Source of the DNA: Erpobdella octoculata
Taxonomy: Eukaryota > Annelida > Clitellata > Hirudinida > Erpobdellidae
Length of the DNA stretch: 64,000 bases
Direction: 5' to 3'
Assembly: GCA_963978895.1 (NCBI GenBank)
Contig: OZ022247.1
Span: forward strand, 10,093,456-10,157,455
Numbering within the stretch: position 1 is the stretch's first letter; every line of letters begins with the position of its first letter. This document shows, in pieces, positions 1 to 13,064 of this stretch. The notes beneath the pieces were generated by a model. It did not search any database, was not told the origin of the DNA, and was given only the letters and a program-made list of their open reading frames with translations. A program made the position numbers and the translations under genes.

Positions 1-225
1 TGTGTAGTAGTTTCGTACAGTTGTGTGGAACTTTCGTACAGTTGTCAGTTGTAGTGTAGCACTAGAAGAAAATTATGTTTTTAAACACGAAGAATTTGTA
101 ATGAGTTATGTAGCGCTAGCACGTTTTGTTTGTAAAAGATTTTATCGTGAAATTCAATTCTAAAAATATCAACTTTAACACGATCGGGAAAGCAACAACA
201 ACGCTTACAAGTTCAACAACTAAAA

Positions 226-3200
226 ATGACCAACAACTGTCTGAGCATCTGCGAGAACATGTTTCAGAGTAATTATTCTTCAAAAAGTTTCAATCCAAAA
301 ATGGAATCATCAAGCATGGAAACACTGAATTTTATCTGCGGAAAGTAAGTTTTATTCTGCCTTTCTTTTTGAATTGAAATAAAAATCAATCCTATTTAAT
401 AAAATCATAAAGATTCTGGGATTGGTCAATTTTGAATTTAATTGTTTTTTTTATTTAATTACAAAACAAAAATAACTAACAGAAGCAACTTGCATTCCCA
501 CAAAAGCGTCAAATTGATTAAAAAAATACTTTGGGGGACGCTGAAATTTCAGTGTTTTGACATTTTTTTCTACCATTTTGTAACTTCGTTTTTTAGATTC
601 TATATTTTTTTTTGTTTTTTTCCTCAAAATTATAAATTCTACCAACATCACAAGACTGTGCTATTTCCTTATCGGCCATCTTGAAGATAAATGCCTAGGA
701 GAAAATGTTTCATAAAAAGTCCTAAAACATGCTTTAACGAGAAGGGGTTAAAGAAATAATTCAGTTATAATTTTACAAAAAATTAAAAAAAAAAGATTCT
801 ACCATACAAAATATGAACAAATTAACTCAGGTAAACTTTAGTTATAAAGATGATGAGTGTGAACGTTTTATTGTGTCTCTTTTAAGCACTAGAAACCCTG
901 GCGTATTATTCGCCACCAAGTTAATCGCTATCATCGAAAAGTTAATAAAATTTAATTAATTAGGTTACTTTTTTTCTGCTTTGGACTACAATAACATTTT
1001 AAGGATGTTCATTATTTTTGTAAGATGTTCATAACAGTATGATCGTATGAACTTCACACCTCAAAACAGATACATCGTTCCTCTTGTATGTCTCTTCGGG
1101 GTACTGGGTAACATCATCAACTTCACCATACTGACGAGAAGGTCAATGCGTAGAAGTTCACCATACACCTATCTTCTTGGCTTGGCTGTCACCGATCTCA
1201 CCGTCCTTACTCTATCACTCATCGACTTTTCGTTTGCAAATTTTCTACGAAGAGGAAGCTTCACTTCCGCTTTTTTCAACGCCTTCATTTTCTATCCAGT
1301 CTCAAACATCTTTTCTACATCCAGTGTATGGATAACTGTGCTGCTTACTATAGAGAGGTAAGGAAAAAAGTAAGGTGTTTGTGTGTGGGTATTTATGTGT
1401 GTGCGTGTGTTTGTGTGTGTGTGTGTGGAATAGACGGGTTTCGGTTTTATTATTGAAGGGGAGAAGTAAGGGTATGTTGGTACAGAATGAAGTTGTACTA
1501 AAAGAAAAAAAATCAAAAGTTTTTTCACATGTCCTGTCTGATTTGTCTTGGTTTGTGACATACAATACGCTTGGAGCAATTTTTTCTTAAAAAATTTAAA
1601 CTGTTTTATGTTAAAGGACATTAGCCACCATCGCTCTTTCCAATTTGCCCCAAGCGTGTGCGAATGGTGAAGTTCAATTCTGTGTTGTGTGTTTATAACT
1701 CTCTGCATCTAAACGGGAATAAACTGAATGTGTTATTGCGTAGGCGTAAAATATGCACGTGAATGTGTGTTTGTGAAGATTTTCTGGTATTTTGCACTGC
1801 CTAGAAATGAGTATGTGTGCATAAAATGACATTTATTATTTATCTTGAACCGACTTGACTTTGAACGACCAAGAAAAGAAATTGAGTTTGATGTTCACTT
1901 CGTACTAAAGAAATTTTTTTCAGTTGCTTTTATTTTTTCAAAATAGAAAGAAATATTGTGCTAAGATATTATTTGAAATGAACCTCGTTGCTCTGACATT
2001 TCTCATTATAGCTCAAATATTGGCTGGGTTGTAATTTACGTCTTGTCGTAAACACGAACGGATCTTGAAAATCGATTCCACTCGGGACTTTTTTGAGTAT
2101 TCAGTGAATATTTCTTTCCACTGATCTTTTAATGGATTTCTATAATTATAAAATTATATAATAAACGTTAATTACTTAGAAATGTAACTCATTCTGATTT
2201 CATTAAAAAAATATAAGAGATGGAAACTAATATCTTAGAGATTTCCTTGTATGCATTTGTCAGATTTTAAGTTGTTTTTCAAACATTTAATTTTTTTGTG
2301 TTTTGCTTTTATTTGAGCAAAATATTTAATTTATCTATTAAATTTGAGCAAGGTATTTGTTTTATCCAATAAATGTCAGCTTATAAGAAAAACTATTCAG
2401 AGCCGTAAAAACTCGGAAATGTCTTCAACCAATAAAAATTTAATATTTTGATAATTTTTTTCTTTAATATTCAGGTATGTTTCAGTTAGATTTCCGTTGA
2501 AAGCCAAAGAGCTGTGCACAAAAAAACTGGCTCAGCGAGCCATTTGTGGAGTTGTCATAATTTCCGCTCTTCTCAACGTACCAAGGTTTTTTGGATCTGA
2601 AGTTAGATTTTGTGGAAACAATTGCTATGAAAAAGTAAGATATAAATAAGATGAAGTAACCGTGGATATTATTTTTTTAACTTTTTTTATTATACAACTA
2701 GCGGGGTTACCCGGCGTTGCCCGGGGTTTTTTAGAGGTTTTTCTAATGTTTGTCTCTCTCGCTCCCGTTTCCTTCTCCACTTTCCCGTTTTCGTCGCGTT
2801 CCCGGTCGCTTTTCCGCTCTCGGTCGTTTTCCAGCTCCCGTTCGCTTTCCCGCTCAGAAGTTTTGTTATCGATTTTCTCTTTTGCTCGCGTTTCCTTCCA
2901 AGCTTGCTCTCCCGATTCCAGTCGCTTTCCGCGTTCCCGGTCGCTTTCCGCGTTCCCGGTCGCTTTCCCGTTCCCGGTCGCTTTCCCGTTCCCGGTCGCT
3001 TTCCCGTTCCCGGTGGCTTTTCCGTTCCCGGTCGCTTTCCCGTTCCCGGTCGCTTTCCCGTTCCCGGTCGCTTTCCCGTTCCCGCTCACGCTTGCTCTCC
3101 CGTTCCCGGTCATGCTTGCTCTCCCATTCCCGGTCACGGTTGCTCCCCGTTCACGCTCATTTTTTCTTTTTCATTCTTTCATAACTTCTGTTAGCCTATA

Positions 3201-5461
3201 AAACGTAAAATAGATTTGCTAAGACTATATATATATATATATGAATGTTTATGGGTTAGTTTGTCTATTATAGAAACGGGAAAGCGACCCGCAACGGACA
3301 GCGAGCGGGAACGGAAAAGCAAGCGTGAGCGGGAATGGGAGAGCAAACGTGAGCGGGAAAGCGACCGGGAGTGGTAAAGCGACCGGGAGCGGGAAAGCGA
3401 CCGGGAGCGGGAAAGCGACCGGGAGCGGGAAAACGACCGAAAACGGGAAAGCGAACGGGAGTGGGAAAGCAGGGGGAAAGGAAACGGGAGAGAAAGAGAC
3501 AAACATTAGAAAAACCTCTAAAAAACCCGGGCAACGCCGGGTATCTCCGCTAGTACATACATAAACACACACACAGACACACATACATGCACATACACAT
3601 ACATACATACACACATACATACGCACATACATATATATATAGTTCCCGCTCGCTCACCCGCTCCGCTCCGCTCATTTTGTGACGGATTTCAAATTTTTTT
3701 TTTTATTTGACTCCCTTTGACTCTCAAGGTTGTGTGAAAATTTCATTACGATCGGATGAATGGTGTAGCAATGCATAAAGGACATTAACATACATATATA
3801 CATATATACAAACATTCATTTTTATATATATAGATATTTTTCTGATATTATTTGTGATTTCATAAATGAAAAATTTTTTAGCGATCGATCGAATGAGCGA
3901 GCGTGTTTGCACATGAAATGTAAATATTCATAAAAAAGAGAGATTTGTGTCTTTTTTCATCAAATTATAAACAGCCAATATGTTTTTACAGGTGTCGTCA
4001 CCATTTGAAGAAAGTGTTTGTTATGGAGGACTTACATGGTTTTATATATCTACAGTTCAATTCATTCCTTATCTTCTTCTTATTTACCTCAACACAGGAC
4101 TGGTTCTGACCGTTCTCAGAGCCACTAAACAACGACTGAGTCTTCGAGGTTCTTCTCACGCTCTCAAATTTCTAGCTCCATCTCCACGTTATTCGTCCAG
4201 TGATCTCAAATGCACGTCGCTACAACATGAGAGACGATGCAGCGTTAAAAATCAGCGTGATGAATGCATTCACCGCCCTTCCTTGAACGGTGGATACATT
4301 CCTCACAACTTCCGTTGTCGACAGAAACGTTATAAACAGAAGCAGGTGTCTACCGATAGTGAAAGCAGCAACTTTGATGATCGGCGTCCAATTCGTCACA
4401 ACCAAACGTCTCAGATCCGTCCTTCACAAATCCTACCGTTGGACGATGTATGCGAGCGTGTGTGTTCAAGGAAGTTAAACTATCTTTTTTCTAGAAGTGA
4501 AAACCGAAATAAAACATTAAAATTCAGAAAACACGCTGAATATAGTTTGTTCGAATTTTTACCGAGTGGACAAAATTTTGGCAGTCCATCAGATCTGAGA
4601 AGACGTTTTTCTAGCCTGGATCAGCCCACAGAAGGTGATGAGAGCGAACCTTCATTTCAATGCCATCCTGCATGTCCTCACAGGTACCAATTCTGCCAAA
4701 TTCCTCAACAACAGCAACAACAGCAACAACAGCAACAAAACAGCTTCTACAGCGAACAAATGCGAATGACGGTAACTTGCATCAGCATAATATGCCTCTT
4801 TCTTATCTGCATCATACCGTCTGGATTTTCAAATCGACCAATCGCCAAAGCTCTCTTTGGTCGTAATCAGTCAATGGTAGAATTTACGCGCAGTCCTTTT
4901 TATGGTCAACTTAGAACAGCAACTAATCTTCTTGTTTACTGTAATTTGTCTCTTAATTTCATCCTTTACTGCGTTTTCAATCATCGATTTTTAGTTACTT
5001 TGAAACGTCTGATAAACTTTCATTTAAAAAACGCTACCTTCTACTGCAACAGCTGTCACGATGTCACATCTGGACGATACGATCCCGGTTTTGGTGTCAA
5101 TCCACGCAACGCTACAACCGCTGTAGCTTTATTTCGTTTTCTTCCTTTTGAGTCGTGTAGCTTGCCTCCAGTCGGGACCACCGCAAATTGTCACAGTAGA
5201 GTTTCTAGCAGTGCCTTCAATGTTTTTGATTGTCGGCGCTCGCGACAGAATCAACGCTTCCCTCAACACAACTATCACACTTTAGAATCAAAATCCCATA
5301 GACAGCAAGAACTAATTGGCTCCCCAGACGTAGTAGATGTTACAAGTGCAAGCTGTCCCGTTGACCTCAGTTTCAGACGGAGTCAGAGTGCTGATTGCAT
5401 TAACGGAAGCTCTGATTGTCGTTCCGGCAAACCATTCAAGCGTAACGAAGAAAGCACTTAG
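226..5461 (+). CDS. Class A peptide-type GPCR (FMRFamide-receptor-like), 4 exons
   Basis: Join 226-344, 1070-1357, 2475-2634, 3992-5461 gives 678 aa with phases 2, 2 and 0 matching at every junction. Exon 1 is an extracellular N-terminus with an NYS glycosylation site. TM1 begins just after YIVPLVCLFGVLGN, and the end of TM3 reads IERYV across the exon 2/3 junction, the E/DRY-type motif that couples to G proteins. TM5 is about residues 204-229, TM6 about 447-470 and TM7 about 495-518, where NFILYC replaces NPxxY. The third intracellular loop is very long (about 215 aa) and contains an 11-glutamine run of mixed CAA/CAG codons at 4707-4739; the C-tail is about 160 aa. The family is plasma-membrane neuropeptide receptors, and the FMRFamide group is my best guess from overall pattern. 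The alternative acceptor at 1037/1038 is out of phase with exon 1 and gives an early stop. Ligand unknown. Confidence 0.85.
2699..3225 (+). repeat. CCCGG-headed short interspersed element, copy 1 (GPCR intron 3)
   Basis: The head reads ACTAGCGGGGTTACCCGG and runs into a TTAGAGGTTTTTCTAATG block. The body is a degenerate 18-bp tandem unit (GGTCGCTTTCCCGTTCCC), and the end block AACGTAAAATA..TTTGCTAA recurs at 24737-24755. It is intronic. The hexapeptide ORFs in both strands (PFPVAF, GNGKAT) are products of the 18-bp periodicity, not proteins. Confidence 0.75.
3270..3555 (-). repeat. CCCGG-headed element, copy 2, inverted relative to copy 1
   Basis: Reverse-strand copy: the head appears as CCCGGGCAACGCCGGGTA near 3525-3545, followed by CTCCGCTAGTA, and the 18-bp unit appears as GGGAGCGGGAAAGCGACC. 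A (TA)n tract at 3228-3241 separates it from copy 1, so the intron holds a head-out inverted pair. CA/CATA simple sequence follows to about 3640. Confidence 0.75.
3642..3795 (+). repeat. CCCGG-family element, partial copy 3 with distinct 3' tail
   Basis: A short CCCGCTCGCTC-type body is followed by a tail at about 3728-3785 (TTGTGTGAAAATTTCATTAC, then GATCGGATGAATG and GTAGCAATGCAT). The same tail recurs at 54558-54618 and about 56770-56826, which defines a tail variant of the family. It lies in GPCR intron 3. Confidence 0.65.
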
Positions 5462-6838
5462 AGGGATGTTATTTATATTTATTGAATTTGAAAATGGTGT
5501 AAGTCAGCATTTGCTGCTTTTACAGAATTTAAAATTTTAATTGATTAAATTTATTTGATATAAGCCACCCGTGATCATTACATTTTTATTCTTACAACTG
5601 TACTTTCTAAACGTTTGATTATTTTCGTTATTTTTATTTAAGTATTAAACTTGAAGGTGTATTAGTTGTTAAATGATTGTTAATTTTCATCAGAATATAA
5701 TGCATATTGGCAATTTGGATGGTCTGCTTTTCAATTAACTTCTAAGCTTTCAATCTTCACTTGAACGACATTTGCTGTCCAAAGGGATTTTTCGACAAAG
5801 ACTAAGCTGAGATCGCAGCAAAATGTTTTATGAATTTTCGCCTATCTTAAATTTTCAAATTTTTGTCTTTAATCTGACAGGCAAGGTCCTGTTCTGTTTA
5901 CTTTCATACGACGGAAATATCCAATCCAATAACCCTCTGTCTTTACTTTCATGAAGGGATTCAATATTGTAGCTGCCATGGATGTGCTGTGCATGTGTTC
6001 TTTATAACGTATTTCCGGGTATGTTCATTGGTGTGATGTTCTCCTAAGTGTTGGAGAGAAAGAGAGAAACAGAAAAAGAGAAAAAGAGAGAGAGAAAAAA
6101 AGAGAGGTGTGACTTGCATACATGTACTATAATTTATCTACCCGCTGGCCCTGCAAGTGGTTTTAACATTTCTTAATTCTTTAAACTCAAAGAATTATAA
6201 TTGCAACAATTCTTTTTTTTCTTTTTGAGAAAAAACTTTTGTTGTTTAAAAAATAAACAAACAACTCGTGCATGATATTTCAGTAGAAATGAATTTTTCG
6301 TGATATTATTTCTATTTCACATTTTAACGTAAATTTTCTCAATTTAATTCTTGTCGACCAGTGTTTTTGACCTGCCAAGCCATCCACAAACAAATAATTT
6401 ATTTCTTCTTAGGCATGTGAAGACGGAGGACGGATCTCTGTTTGTATTCGGAGATTGCTTGCATGTTCAACGAAAGAACTAGCATAGAGATGTATTGGAA
6501 AATGTTGTAGCTCTTGTATTTCATTTAAAAAAACTTAATTATTATACATTACGTTTGTGTATTTCTTTGACACAAACATGAGTTTTCAAATGTTTGAGTT
6601 ATTTTGCCAGTCCCACATCACCTCTCCTTAAGGTATGCAAATGTTAATTTAGAATATTTTGTACATTGATGACCAGGAGCATGTTTGCAGTGACTTACGA
6701 AAAAATGATCGGCTACGTAGATTGAAAGTGCAACCGTACTAGTTGTGATATTATTGTTCAACTTGTATATTATTGTACTAGTTGTGATATTATTGTTCAA
6801 ATTGTATATTAATATTTTATCATTATCATTAGTGCTAT
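5462..6838. other. Region after the GPCR gene, no further gene seen
   Basis: AT-rich sequence with a GA-rich simple stretch at about 6050-6110. It may include the GPCR 3' UTR, but no AATAAA is well placed close to the stop; the first convincing one downstream is at 7508-7513. I see no supported ORF. Confidence 0.4.
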
Positions 6839-7349
<511 letters not shown>

Positions 7350-8409
7350 GTTATTATTTTGTTGACAGTATGTAATATACAATTTGTACTTGCTTATGAT
7401 TGTGATTTCTGTGATTTGTGTTAATATTACAAACTATTTTTCGACATTTTCGTGAACTGGGTGTTGTATTAGATAGTAGTACCATCATTTTATTTGTATT
7501 TTTTCAATAAAAGACGTTTATTCTATATTAATGTGGTCATTTATTTTTATCGCCATTCTTATTATGGTCTTCTACATTCTTATCATCGGACACAATAATC
7601 ATCATCATCACCGCCAACACTCATCACGGACGGCATTATTAAGAGAAACAACTGGTTTCTTATTCAAGAAAGTTTCTGTCATATTTCATTCAATATTAAT
7701 GACTCGTATTTTCTCTAAAAGATTGCATGACAATAAAAATGAAACAAAAATAAGAGGAGAGAAAATCAAAGCAGAATGAATCTCGGACACCTGAAACGTG
7801 AAAGGAAGTCTTCCAGCATAGCTTTTACACTACAATACAACTGTCATTTAGCGATAGCTTTTGGAGCATTACAACTTTGTATATGGTATTCAAGTCTAAA
7901 AAATTATGTATGGGAACTATTTGTCAGTTTATTCAACAAACGCTTTTAATACTTCATACAACTCATCCAATCTAACTCATTCGTTTACAAGCAGTGTATT
8001 TGAATCATTGTCGAGTAACAAAAAATAACTAAAAGTTTAGTTTTATTTATTTGATTTTGATAGGTTTGAAACGAATCATTCTAGATATTTATTTTGAGGT
8101 ATTTATTTTTGTTTATTTATTGTTTTAATTAGCTGTGACCGATCTTTCCCGTATTTTTTTCATTATTAAAAACATCACTGTAGTAATCATCAATCTTATG
8201 TTCTGAGATACAGCCGATGGGTTCCGATTATAAAAAAAAGATTTGCAGCAGAAAAACACAACTTTTTCAAACCAGTCCAAAATTTAATGTACCTTGTTTA
8301 TTAAAAAATCCTCTTGTATCAAGAAATAATTATAGAGTACCTACACTGGTGGACAAAGTCGGAAAAAAATAAGGGTTTTCCTACGCTGAGCAACAAAATT
8401 TGGTACGCA
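7350..8409. other. Unassigned AT-rich stretch
   Basis: No gene or recognisable repeat found. A possible polyadenylation signal AATAAA lies at 7508-7513 (+). Confidence 0.3.
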
Positions 8410-8417
8410 AACCAAGC

Positions 8418-10012
8418 CACTAGCGGATCCAGGGGAGCCAGTTCGGCCATGGCCCCCCTCTCACATTTTGTCAATATACTTTTGTCCCCCCCCCCTCGTC
8501 GGAACCAAATTCAAAAATTAAAAAGCCTATGAAAAAACAAGCCAGGACACACTTTCAAAATGAAATGTTTCTAAAATAAATTATGCGTAAATTAATGTTT
8601 AAAATGCTAAAATAATCATGCATTTTTCTTGCATCCATATCCAAAGTCTCCTATAAACTAGAAGCGAAACATTAAAAAATAATAGAAAACGTAACAACGG
8701 CTCGTGAAATCCAAAAACTAGGTACCTACTTAATTAATGTCAAGCAGGAACGTCATTTCAGCAAAACCTTGGGAGGCAACATGTTGAAGTGGCCCAATTT
8801 TTTTTATAATGCTAAACTTTTCCTACCAAGAAAACTAATAACCTGGAGATAGTGGGAACTACTTTTCTAAAAAAATTCTCAAAACTTTCACATTTTTAAT
8901 ATCAAAAAAGTTGATGGTAGATGGAGGTAGCCATAGCCGTGAATTTTAAAATGGGAAAGCCCTAGAATTTTGTCCGCATTATGTTGCACGTTCCAGCAAT
9001 GCCCTCTCTCTGCCCCCAAAATCAGTCACTGTCAAGTAGGCTTAGTGGATATAAAATCAAGAAATCAAAGATGTATGTAGGACCCTTAATTCCGAAAATC
9101 TTCTGCAACACAAGTAGCTCGCTATTTCAAATTATTCTGATAAAACTGGAGCTTGGTACGCATTCTGTGTACTCTTTGATGTGTCCCATGCGTTCTATGG
9201 TCAAAGAATGGGTAAACGTCCAACCTGTTCTCTATTCTCTAACGAATTTCTCAGACCTTACTACTAGAATGATGCACTGGATGTTCTCGAACAGTTTAGT
9301 GCTCACGTTACAAATGCAGCTTTTGCAATTAAATTCATGCAACAAACTAAAACACGCATAGATGTCTATGTTAACTCACACAAAAAACATAGCAAATGTT
9401 GCAAATAGAAAAGCTTTTGCATTCATTGTTGAGACTAATAAATTGCCGAAATTCAGAATATTTCACTCAAAGGACACAGAGATGATGACCGAATTGTTTT
9501 TGATTGTTTTATCTTTTAATTACAAAAGATGTTAACATTATTCACCCCTTCGTCTTCAAAGATTTTTTCAAAAGTTGATTTAGATGATAGATTTTTACCT
9601 CCCCCCTAGGAGAGTCATTTAAAAAAATCACGGGCGGGGGAATCAAACTCTTTTAAAAACCCACATAATTCAAATTGAAACCTCCTAAGGCTAAACCTTT
9701 CTTCCCAAAACAGCTGCTGAGCGGGAGAGTGGGATATTCGTAGGTACTTTTCCAAAAAATTTTTAAAATTTTTTTACACTTTTAAAATAGTTGATGACCG
9801 AGAAGAGTAGTAAGTACTTTTCCGATTATTTTAAAAACTTTATAAAAAGTTTTCCAAAAACATTTTAAAAAAATTTAAGGGGCCTCCAGCCCCACCAAAT
9901 AACGCCCCCTACCCCCTAAAAATAAAACCTATACGGCTGTGAAAACTGTACTAATATTTTCAATTTTGCCTCAAAAATGGCCCCCCTCAAAAGTTGGCTA
10001 GATCCGCCAGTG
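8418..10012. mobile_element. Non-autonomous hAT transposon with 8-bp TSD
   Basis: Terminal inverted repeats CACTAGCGGATCCAG (8418) and, read inward from the other end, CACTGGCGGATCTAG (10012). The flanks are the perfect 8-bp target duplication AACCAAGC at 8410-8417 and 10013-10020, diagnostic of the hAT superfamily. Length 1595 bp. CCCCC-rich subterminal regions are present at both ends. I could not recognise a transposase; the 126-aa open frame at 8981-9361 has no motif I know. Confidence 0.9.
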
Positions 10013-10377
10013 AACCAAGCTGTTTTACAAATACATGCAAAAACTTGATTTTTTTTCAAAGTACATAAAAGAGATTTTCTTGAACACTCTGGCAATAATA
10101 TACCTGATTTTACCCTACTGCAAATCTAAGATGGCATAGAGGTAGTTATCTAAGATGAGAAAATGATAGAGAAGGTTTTAAAAGAAATGCCTTTATATTT
10201 TTTGTATGGTCAAAAACTTATTTCAGTGCCTATGCACCAACAAAAAGATTATTTATAGCAAAATTCATATTTAGTTTTCGTAACAAAGTTTAAACAAGTG
10301 AATCAAAAAACTAAATTCTTTAAAAACAATTTTATATAATCGATTGTGATATATATATATATATACGGTTGGTATCG

Positions 10378-10505
<128 letters not shown>

Positions 10506-10569
10506 AGTAATTTCTATCAAGTATTTCCTCTCAAGTAACCTCGTATTCATTACCAATAATGATACAATG

Positions 10570-10625
10570 CAAAATTTGACGACAGACAGACAGAGAAGTC
10601 AAGTTAAATAAAAGTGTGTAAAAAG
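10570..10625 (+). repeat. SINE/LINE-like tail repeat (ACAGACAGA family), copy 1
   Basis: Contains AAAATTTGACGACAGACAGA and AGTGTGTAAAAA. The same block occurs at 22318-22368 and 34232-34285, so it is a dispersed family. Confidence 0.7.
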
Positions 10626-10689
10626 GGTTTAAGCAATTTTTAACAAATCAATTTTAGTTTACCCAGTGGCTTAGCGTTAGTTACAAGTT

Positions 10690-10965
10690 ACAATTACACC
10701 ACCCCTTCTTTTAAAACAAATAAATTGGAACAGAAAAAAATAGAAAAAAGGTGAGAGTGAAGTGAAGTGAAATGAAGAAGGGATGGGCTAGAAAAGGAAA
10801 ATTGAGAAAAAAGAAAATAAACGCGGATGGGAGGAAAAGGAAAGAAAAAAGACAAAATTAAAAAAGAAAAAGACAGGAGAAAGAAAACATGAAAAGGAGA
10901 AACCGCAACAAAACCTCCAAAAACCCTAAGCAACTTCGACTATTAATGCTAGTAAAAAATAAAAT
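10690..10965 (-). repeat. Old, decayed CCCGG-family element
   Basis: The purine-rich body (GAAAAGGAAA..) ends with AAAACCTCCAAAAACCCTAA, then GCAACTTCGACT and GCTAGTA. This aligns to the reverse-strand head of the younger copies (AAACCTCTAAAAA CCCGGGCAACGCCGG..CGCTAGTA) with many substitutions. Confidence 0.55.
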
Positions 10966-11140
10966 GTTTACATCATAAAAATACATTTAATAAAACAACG
11001 TTTCCTTGCGCCATAAAAAATATAAAATAATATTCCTATGAGCTTGGCAAAATTTCTGAATAACTTTGTTACATTATGTTAACATACTTTATAAAAGTTT
11101 CTAATTCATATACAATGAAAAACGTTGGGCGCATTATTTT

Positions 11141-11280
11141 TTATAAATGTTTGTTTTACAGAAGTTGTGATGTTGTATATTTCTTTATTTTTATAAATGT
11201 TTGTTTTACAGAAGTTGTGATGTTGTATATTTCTTTATTTTTATAAATGTTTGTTTTACAGAAGTTTTGATTTTGCATAA
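11141..11280. repeat. 50-bp tandem repeat, about 2.8 copies
   Basis: The unit beginning GAAGTTGTGATGTTGTATAT repeats exactly every 50 bp; the last partial copy diverges after TTTTACAGAAGTT. Confidence 0.9.
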
Positions 11281-11817
11281 TCAAACAAACGCTCGTTTTA
11301 CCATTTTTTGAAAATTTGGTTTTCGGGACCTCAAATATGGGGGTGCAGAAAAAAATATTCGTTTTTAGCTTTGCTGCTCCTCGAAGCCCCGAAATTTTAT
11401 TTTTGATAGACAATGAGATTGCAATTGAAATTCTTGTGCAAAAAGAAAAATAACGTGATTCACCGATTTCTAAAAATTCAGTTTGCGGAACCAAAATGTA
11501 GGCTGAAACAAGAAAACCTTAAAAACTTTGTTTTTTAAAAATCCTTTATAATTTTGTAACAGAATGTAAAATCCGCAGCACAAATCAACCCACTAAATTT
11601 CAGCTCTATTGTGAAAATTGAAATTATAAGCTATAATCGAATCAATATGGAATAAACAAGTAGGTACTTTATTAAAAAAAATGTAAAGAAACCATAAATT
11701 AATAATTTGTTTTTCTACATAAAATTTTTATTCTTTTAAAGCTTTAATTGCTGTTATTCTATAATTCACACAAATGTTGCTTAATTTATATAAAAATCTA
11801 ATAGAATGTAAAGTTCG

Positions 11818-12108
11818 TAGCAACAAGTAAAGGAAAAAACGAGTTTTTCAACAAAAACTTTTATTTCAAAAACATTCGATTTAGAAATACGAAGGATATT
11901 CAAAATTGTTTTTCTTTTTCAAATTGAATCATGTATTGTCATCCAATATAAAGCTATGCTGAAAGTTTCAGCTTTCTAGCTAGTCAAAAAGCTGGTTAAA
12001 TTTTACTTGCAAGATTTGCGTACAGAGAAAGCCACACACACACACACACACACACACGCACAAACAAACAGAGATTGTAACCTAAATAAAAGTTTGTAAA
12101 AAATAAAC
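11818..12108 (+). repeat. CA-containing dispersed repeat, copy 1
   Basis: Contains GCTAGTCAAAAAGCTGGTTA, GCAAGATTTGCGTACAGAGA, a (CA)n and GATTGTAACCTAAATAAAAG. Reverse-complement copies are at about 50240-50490 and 58120-58395, so this is a short interspersed family with an internal CA microsatellite. Confidence 0.75.
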
Positions 12109-12799
12109 TCACTAAATTTTAACTCGATCGCGAAGATTGAAAATTTAAGCTATTTTCGAATCAATATGGAATAAACAAATACTTTATTATGAATCTTCAA
12201 AATTTAAATTTAAATATCGCTTTTCTAGAAAAACCAGAAATTATTTTTATTTGTTTTTCTACATAATATTTTCTGTTTAAAAATGTTTAAAGGTTTATTG
12301 ATTTTATTTTATAATTGACTCAAAATTTGTCCAATCAATTTAAAAATTTAATAAATTGTAAAGTCCGCAGCGACAAATAAACCCACGAAATTTCAACTTA
12401 ATTAGATAACGGAAATTTGTTTTTTTTTTAGTGGTATAGGTCTTAAAGTTGTTTGTAATTACTATGACGATAGAAATTTTGTCGTCGTTATCATATGCTT
12501 CTTTAATTTATTTTTTAGTAATTTATTTTTATATTTTTATTTTTTTTTAAACTAAACTAAATTGTTTTAAGGTAGGTAAATTTTATAATGATCTTCCGAG
12601 CTTCAAAACGTCCCCGGACATCCCATGAGCATCCGGACAAGTAAAAGATAATAAAAGCAAGTACCTATCTTAGAATTTTTAAAAGGGCGAAATACGCTGC
12701 TTTAACCAGCTTTATGCCTGTATAACGGTTTACAAGTTCAAAAAATACATATCTTAGAATTTTGTTTTTGAATTTTATAAACCTGTTAACCTTTAGCTC
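12109..12799. other. Repeat-derived AT-rich DNA, host of the next hAT insertion
   Basis: No gene seen. From about 12690 the sequence (GCGAAATACGCTGCTTTAAC etc.) is re-found diverged near 14500, beyond the hAT insertion, so the hAT landed in an older repeat containing an inverted repeat. Confidence 0.4.
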
Positions 12800-13064
12800 T
12801 ATAAGGTCAGAGGTGGGCATTATTTCAAATACAAGTATTTGAAATACGTATTTTCAAAATAAAATACGCATTTTATAGTATTTTCATTTCAAAAAACACA
12901 TATTGAAATACTTAAAAAAATAATTTTATGTCTCAATTTTGTAAAAGAAAACTCTTTGCATAGAATCTTGACTATTGATGAGGATGAAGAGTTTGAAATA
13001 ACACTTCCTCTGCATCACAGATGCACCAGTCATACTTACTCTCAGACTAATAGCTACAAGTAAT

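Noticed and set aside
442..684. 80-aa ORF in GPCR intron 1 and its antisense partner
   Set aside because: Phe/Lys-rich low-complexity frames in intronic AT-rich DNA.
2625..3201. ORFs with PFPVAF or GNGKAT hexapeptide repeats (also 3191-3632, 23916-24802)
   Set aside because: The 18-bp tandem unit of the CCCGG elements is a multiple of three and free of stops in several frames on both strands; intronic or intergenic.
8981..9361. 126-aa ORF inside the hAT element as a transposase
   Set aside because: No hAT motif could be found; too little to support coding.
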